Positions 59,583-64,000 of a stretch of DNA of 64,000 nt are shown here, piece by piece. The stretch lies in NCBI RefSeq assembly GCF_037975245.1, contig NC_092569.1, positions 3,902,001-3,966,000 of the forward strand, given 5' to 3'. Every line of letters starts with the position of its first letter. The stretch's first letter is position 1. A program made the translations under genes and the position numbers. Source of the stretch: Apostichopus japonicus (Eukaryota; Echinodermata; Holothuroidea; Aspidochirotida; Stichopodidae). A model generated the notes under the pieces. It made no database searches, had not been told where the DNA came from, and worked only from the letters and a program-made list of their open reading frames with translations.

Positions 59583-62399
59583 ACTAATACATTTGCAGGC
59601 TAGGCCCAATAGCAGGAGCTCTCATTAACTTTGCATGTAACTAAATTTCTCTAATATTATGGCTGGGAAAGATGCTACACTGACTGAGCTGGGAGTGGGA
59701 CTAGTTACAATATTTTCGAAAATTATTTACGTGCTTTTCAATGGGTGTAAAATTGGCAAGTAGACATACCTCTGGGGCCCTAGGGGATACACTTATGATG
59801 AGATTAGACCCCCTCCGAGGTCAGAATAATATTTCAAATACTACTTCAATGTTTCCCTGTGATTTACTTGCTGTTTCATTAAACAGTCTTGCATTGAACA
59901 AAATGCCCAAATTCCTCGGTAATGCAATAACAGAGAAACCTTCGACTAAGAAATTTTAGCATTACCATTTAGAGATTTGAGCTTGTTAAATGTTCAAGGC
60001 CATGCATACTTAAAAAGCAGTTAGGCTACAGCTAGGTAACGTTAGGCTAACTCAGTCACTGAATGTTCACAAGCTTAAGTTTATAACCAAATCACATAAA
60101 AACCAATCCATACTTGTGCAAACCAAAACTCATTTGGGAAAAAATGTTTTTGTATCTCTCGGTTTCACTACAATCTTCGTCATAATACTGAACGTGACCA
60201 TCAACTATACAGCATACTGCACATGTGTGTTGAGCAGATATATGTGTCGAGCCTCAAGGGACCTATTATGATGCAAGGCCTGTTATGATGCACTTTCAAA
60301 TATTTCATAACTTTATCGTAGTCTCCCAATGTGTTTTACACACAAACTTTACAAAGTGAAACCAAGTGATGGTGTCAAGTTTCAAACCTGCAGTGTATAT
60401 GCTGTATCCAACTCATCACTATTAATGAAACTTTTATTGTGTAAGCTAACTTACATCCTGGAGACTGTTATTTGTTTAAATGTGTCAATTGTTAACGAAA
60501 TTAATATCCCCATGTAGTCTTTACTATCTAAACGTTCTTATTGTACATATTATATCTGCATTGAAACAAAAGATAGTATTTTAAGTCCTTTTTAAGATCA
60601 TCCGAGTGAATTATGGACTGAATTCAGCTTGTATTAAAGTAGACCGGGGCAAAGAAGGTTGCATTATGGTGCCATTTGGTGTGAACTTACAGTGCTACTG
60701 GCACGGTAAAGCTCAGAAATTTCATCACAATACGGAAAAAAATCTAGATACATGCAATGCATATGTTGGTAATTCATTGCAAAGACTAGGTAAAGTACAG
60801 TATATTGAAATTAGAGATGTTTATGTCATCAATGCTTAAATTTGGCCATACATTCCAATGTCTTTTAAAGCTCTTTCAAAATTTTACCCACAATGCTACA
60901 GTACGGCACCTGACATTGAGAAGATGTATTACTGCAATGTGTACATCGATACAGGATTAAGTGTCATGATGAATATGTAACAACCAGTCTCACTTATACT
61001 GTAAAGCTACGAAGTACTCTCGTGGTCAAGTCATATGTTTACGGTGTACGATACGAGGCCAAATACTGGGAAATGAAATACATCTAGAGTGATATCAATA
61101 TCAGCTTGTAGATCAATGTTCACATCAGGACGCGAATCTTGCGGGATTCCAGCAATTTATCTATAGGGTCCTGCGTAAAATATTTTCTCCCGCAACAACT
61201 CCTGGTACTTTTCACATCACGCACCAGTAACTGTAGTTACACTACTCGCCAATAAACAAGCCGGATATTTTACAAAGATTGTTGAATTTTATTTTGTAAG
61301 GAGTATCTTTCCAAAAAGAAAATACCAGTTGGCTTCATTAGTGCGGCGCTGCACATTGTGTATTGGTCGCAATAGTCAACCGTGTACATACTGCACTGTA
61401 TGTACTATATGTGCGTTAAATTTAAGTACCGGCATATCCACGTAGATGTAACTATTAACATCAAAAAATCCCCTGACAGAAAGAAAAAAATTAATAGTTG
61501 AAGATCCTCCAAAATTTGAAAATCCCACCCAAAAATAATTTGATTGGGGGGAATTCCCCCTCCCAGCCCCCCCCCCCCCCCCTTTTTAACATCCTGGTAA
61601 AGATCATATGTAATTTGTCATTTAATTGTATTTATACTTCAGAGTACTGACATGCTATGAGATAGGTTGCTGCTGAGCAGATGGGCTTTCAGTCAAAGTT
61701 CTCCATGATATGTTTACTTTCCCTTAAATTGAGTTTGTACTATGCTAACTGCAGTATGTACAGTAGGTACATTGTTATAGCACGTTATAGTGTGTATTTG
61801 TGTGTCTGACAAATGTTTGTGTGTCTAACAAATGTACGCAAGGAATCACAGGATCGCAAAATGCAAAACGTGGCAAATTGCTATACAAGTGCAAAGATGT
61901 TAGGCAGCCAATTCCAATGCAAGTATACAACATGATTGTACTGTAATACATAAATTCATTAAATCCACAATAATTTTTATCATAATATATGTATGTACCA
62001 TGTAATAATACAGTATATAATGCAACAATATTACTGTGGATGTTTTATATTATATCATAACCATACAATGATATTATTGTATGATACTTTGTGAATAGGG
62101 TGTGTGTAGCAGTGTCATTGCAATGTACAGGAACCACTTTATTAGAGTAATCCTAGAACCTTTAGAACTGCTGGTATGCAAACAGGATGTCCAATGCTGA
62201 TTTAAATATGGGTATCTATACTGCACATTATTGGTTGCCTGCTATGAAGACACTGTTCACTGGTTTACATTCCTTTAACTGGAAGGAGTTCTGTCACATG
62301 TTAAAGAGAAAAACATGTAAAGGCATCAAATGAAGCTTCTCAACAGAAGTACAGTACAATCCTGGCATGTACAGTACTGTATCCCCATTGAAGACTCAT
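59583..62399. other. Intron 1 of ACSS2; no exon or gene recognised
   Basis: AT-rich with many TACAGTA words. A 77-codon frame at 60606-60839 has no family match by eye. Long C run near 61567. Confidence 0.55.
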
Positions 62400-62705
62400 G
62401 GTTTTGTATCACACAATGTAGCCTTGGATAAGTCATGCTTCTTTGTCTTACAGTAATTGTGGGTTGTATCACACATTATAAACTGGATAAGTCATACTTC
62501 TTTGTGTTACAGTAATTGTAGGTTGTATCACACATCATAACCTGGATAAGCCATGCTTCTATGTGTCACAGTATTTGTGGGTTGTTTGATCGCACATCAT
62601 ACCCCGGTATCTCATGCGTCTTTGTGTTGCAGTAATTGTGGAATGTATCACACTTCATAACCTGGGTAAGTCATGCTTCTACAGTTGTGTTACAGTAATT
62701 GTTGG
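62400..62705 (+). repeat. Five ~60-bp tandem repeats
   Basis: GTATCACAC (62406, 62466, 62525, about 62587, 62645), then TGGATAAGTCATGCTTC and TTTGTGTTACAGTAATTGT. Each unit ends in a pyrimidine-rich TTACAG that resembles a splice acceptor. Confidence 0.85.
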
Positions 62706-63028
62706 AACAGCATAGGTCTTTCAGATCCAACAGCTCTGCAAAGTCCCAGATCTACGTATACGTACACGTGTGTATGAAAAACTTCAACGTTTTGTGTGAA
62801 ATCCCTCATGTGTGACGATGGCAAACACTAGTCTCGAAACCACTTTCGCCTCTTTCAATTGTTGGACAGCTTTCAAAGGTCTGCGTACGGTAGAACTTAA
62901 ACATGACGATAACCATTGGGAAGGGTTTTAGGTCAAAGTGTTATACTCTGTCAACCATTGCCTGGACAAATACTGTATGGGGTTTAGATTCAGGCATTAC
63001 TATCAGCCAAGAGTAGACTGGTTCAAAC

Positions 63029-63333
63029 CAGGCGCGTATCCAAGGGGGGAGGCGAAGGGGGCAGTCGCCCCCCCCCTCCTTGAGCATATTTTTTGGTATG
63101 TTTTTAGCTAGTAATTTCAAAAGAGAAAATGCAAAGATGCAACTTACAAGGCCTGGGAAGTGCCATTTCCAGCGATCTGGGAGGCATTTTCAACCAAAAA
63201 TTGTTCTTGAATGCTTTGCGCCAACCATGGTGGCGCTACGTTTAGACAGTTTGCAATGCTGTATCTAAGACTCTGATCATTTGCCTACAGTTTCAAAGTT
63301 TGGCAGTTTGGCAAATTCCTCGCTACGCGCCTG
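63029..63333. mobile_element. 305-bp hAT-like non-autonomous element
   Basis: Inverted ends CAGGCGCGTA and TACGCGCCTG with a perfect 8-bp duplication GTTCAAAC (63021-63028 and 63334-63341). The inside (AAGGCCTGGGAAGTGCCATT, GCGCCAACCATGGTGGCGCT) resembles the element at 20247. Confidence 0.95.
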
Positions 63334-63341
63334 GTTCAAAC

Positions 63342-64000
63342 CTCCATAAATAATGCATTCTGGTATCCTCCAATAGATGCATGACTCAGTTTAGATATTA
63401 CACAAGTGCTACACATGTTCAGTATCAAATGAAGTGGACACATAGGAGGGGAAAAAAAGGTTCTTTTAAATTTTTCAAATTATGTTATATTTATAGTACT
63501 ACAGTGAGGGCTGTAAATACAGAAATACATTTGTAGCAATATACAGTAGGTAGTGTGCAAATACTGCCGGTTTATATTTTTAGAAACCAAATTGACTTTG
63601 TGTACACTTTACACTTATTAGCTATATCTTTAAATTTAGAATTTACAGTACTGTACCTTGATAAGGTGAGCTATATCTAGCACTTAATCTCTGTAGATGT
63701 ATGATAACAAACTTTTTGTATGTCATACTGTAACAGACAGAGAACGAGTGTGAAGGAGTTAGATCTACAAAGTTGAATTATTTCAGCGGTGTGGTCTTTT
63801 AGTTTTAATATTCACAACCCTTAGGCCTTACATGATGGACGTTTATTGTGAACAAACTGTAACTTGTTTAATTTAAAGCAGCATTTTGCGTCCTCTTCTA
63901 TGATTCCACTACAGTATGCCATAACGACATTCATAACTAGCTACAGTAAATCTATTTAAATCTTACTTCAAATGGTGGCATAAAAGTCGAAAATTTGCAA
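63342..64000. other. Intron 1 of ACSS2 continues; nothing recognised
   Basis: AT-rich sequence without an open frame or repeat of note. Confidence 0.5.

Noticed and set aside
60606-60839. 77-codon plus-strand frame in ACSS2 intron 1 as a second exon
   Set aside because: The translation does not resemble the acetyl-CoA synthetase segment expected after the first exon, and phase and splice sites do not fit.

Overview
The window is nuclear DNA from an animal. Every gene is split by canonical GT-AG introns, the composition is AT-rich, and most of the sequence is repeats. The recognisable genes are prostaglandin reductase 1 (three copies), a secreted fibrinogen-domain protein with a mucin-like stalk and a farnesoic-acid-methyltransferase-like domain, and the first exon of cytosolic acetyl-CoA synthetase. 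This mix suits a marine invertebrate deuterostome. An echinoderm, perhaps a sea cucumber, is my best guess; it is inferred from gene content and not proven.

Layout, left to right. (1) 1-11.2 kb: PTGR1 copy A on the minus strand, coding exons 1-4 only; the rest lies beyond the left edge. Its inferred first intron holds a palindromic MITE, a 179-bp satellite array that changes orientation part-way, and a dead hAT transposase. (2) 11.2-18.7 kb: spacer between divergent copies A and B, made of a 494-bp foldback element, a dead Ty3/gypsy integrase split by a small hAT-like element, a 613-bp hAT-like element and a 2-kb array of 38-bp repeats. (3) 18.77-32.29 kb and 32.29-43.6 kb: two tandem copies of one segment, each with an intact nine-coding-exon PTGR1 gene (B and C, 332 codons each) behind a conserved TATA/initiator and candidate noncoding first exon. 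The two copies differ by SINE insertions, minisatellite growth and indels. (4) 43.6-46.2 kb: tRNA-derived SINE, palindromes and (TA)n. (5) 46.2-54.95 kb, minus strand: a seven-exon, 930-residue fibrinogen-domain gene. (6) 55-58.9 kb: spacer. (7) 58.96 kb to the end: first coding exon of acetyl-CoA synthetase and more than 4.7 kb of its first intron.

Functional links. PTGR1 enzymes reduce 15-oxo-prostaglandins, oxidise leukotriene B4 and reduce other enones, so the cluster looks like a recently amplified eicosanoid/xenobiotic detoxification gene. The fibrinogen-domain protein looks like a secreted or mucus-associated recognition or adhesion molecule. Nothing suggests that these genes form one pathway. 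The most unusual items are the modular fibrinogen-domain gene, the inverted 179-bp satellite, a tRNA-headed repeat that carries a hammerhead-ribozyme-like core, and an intronic minisatellite that repeats a splice acceptor. All coordinates were read by eye; no searches or folding programs were run.
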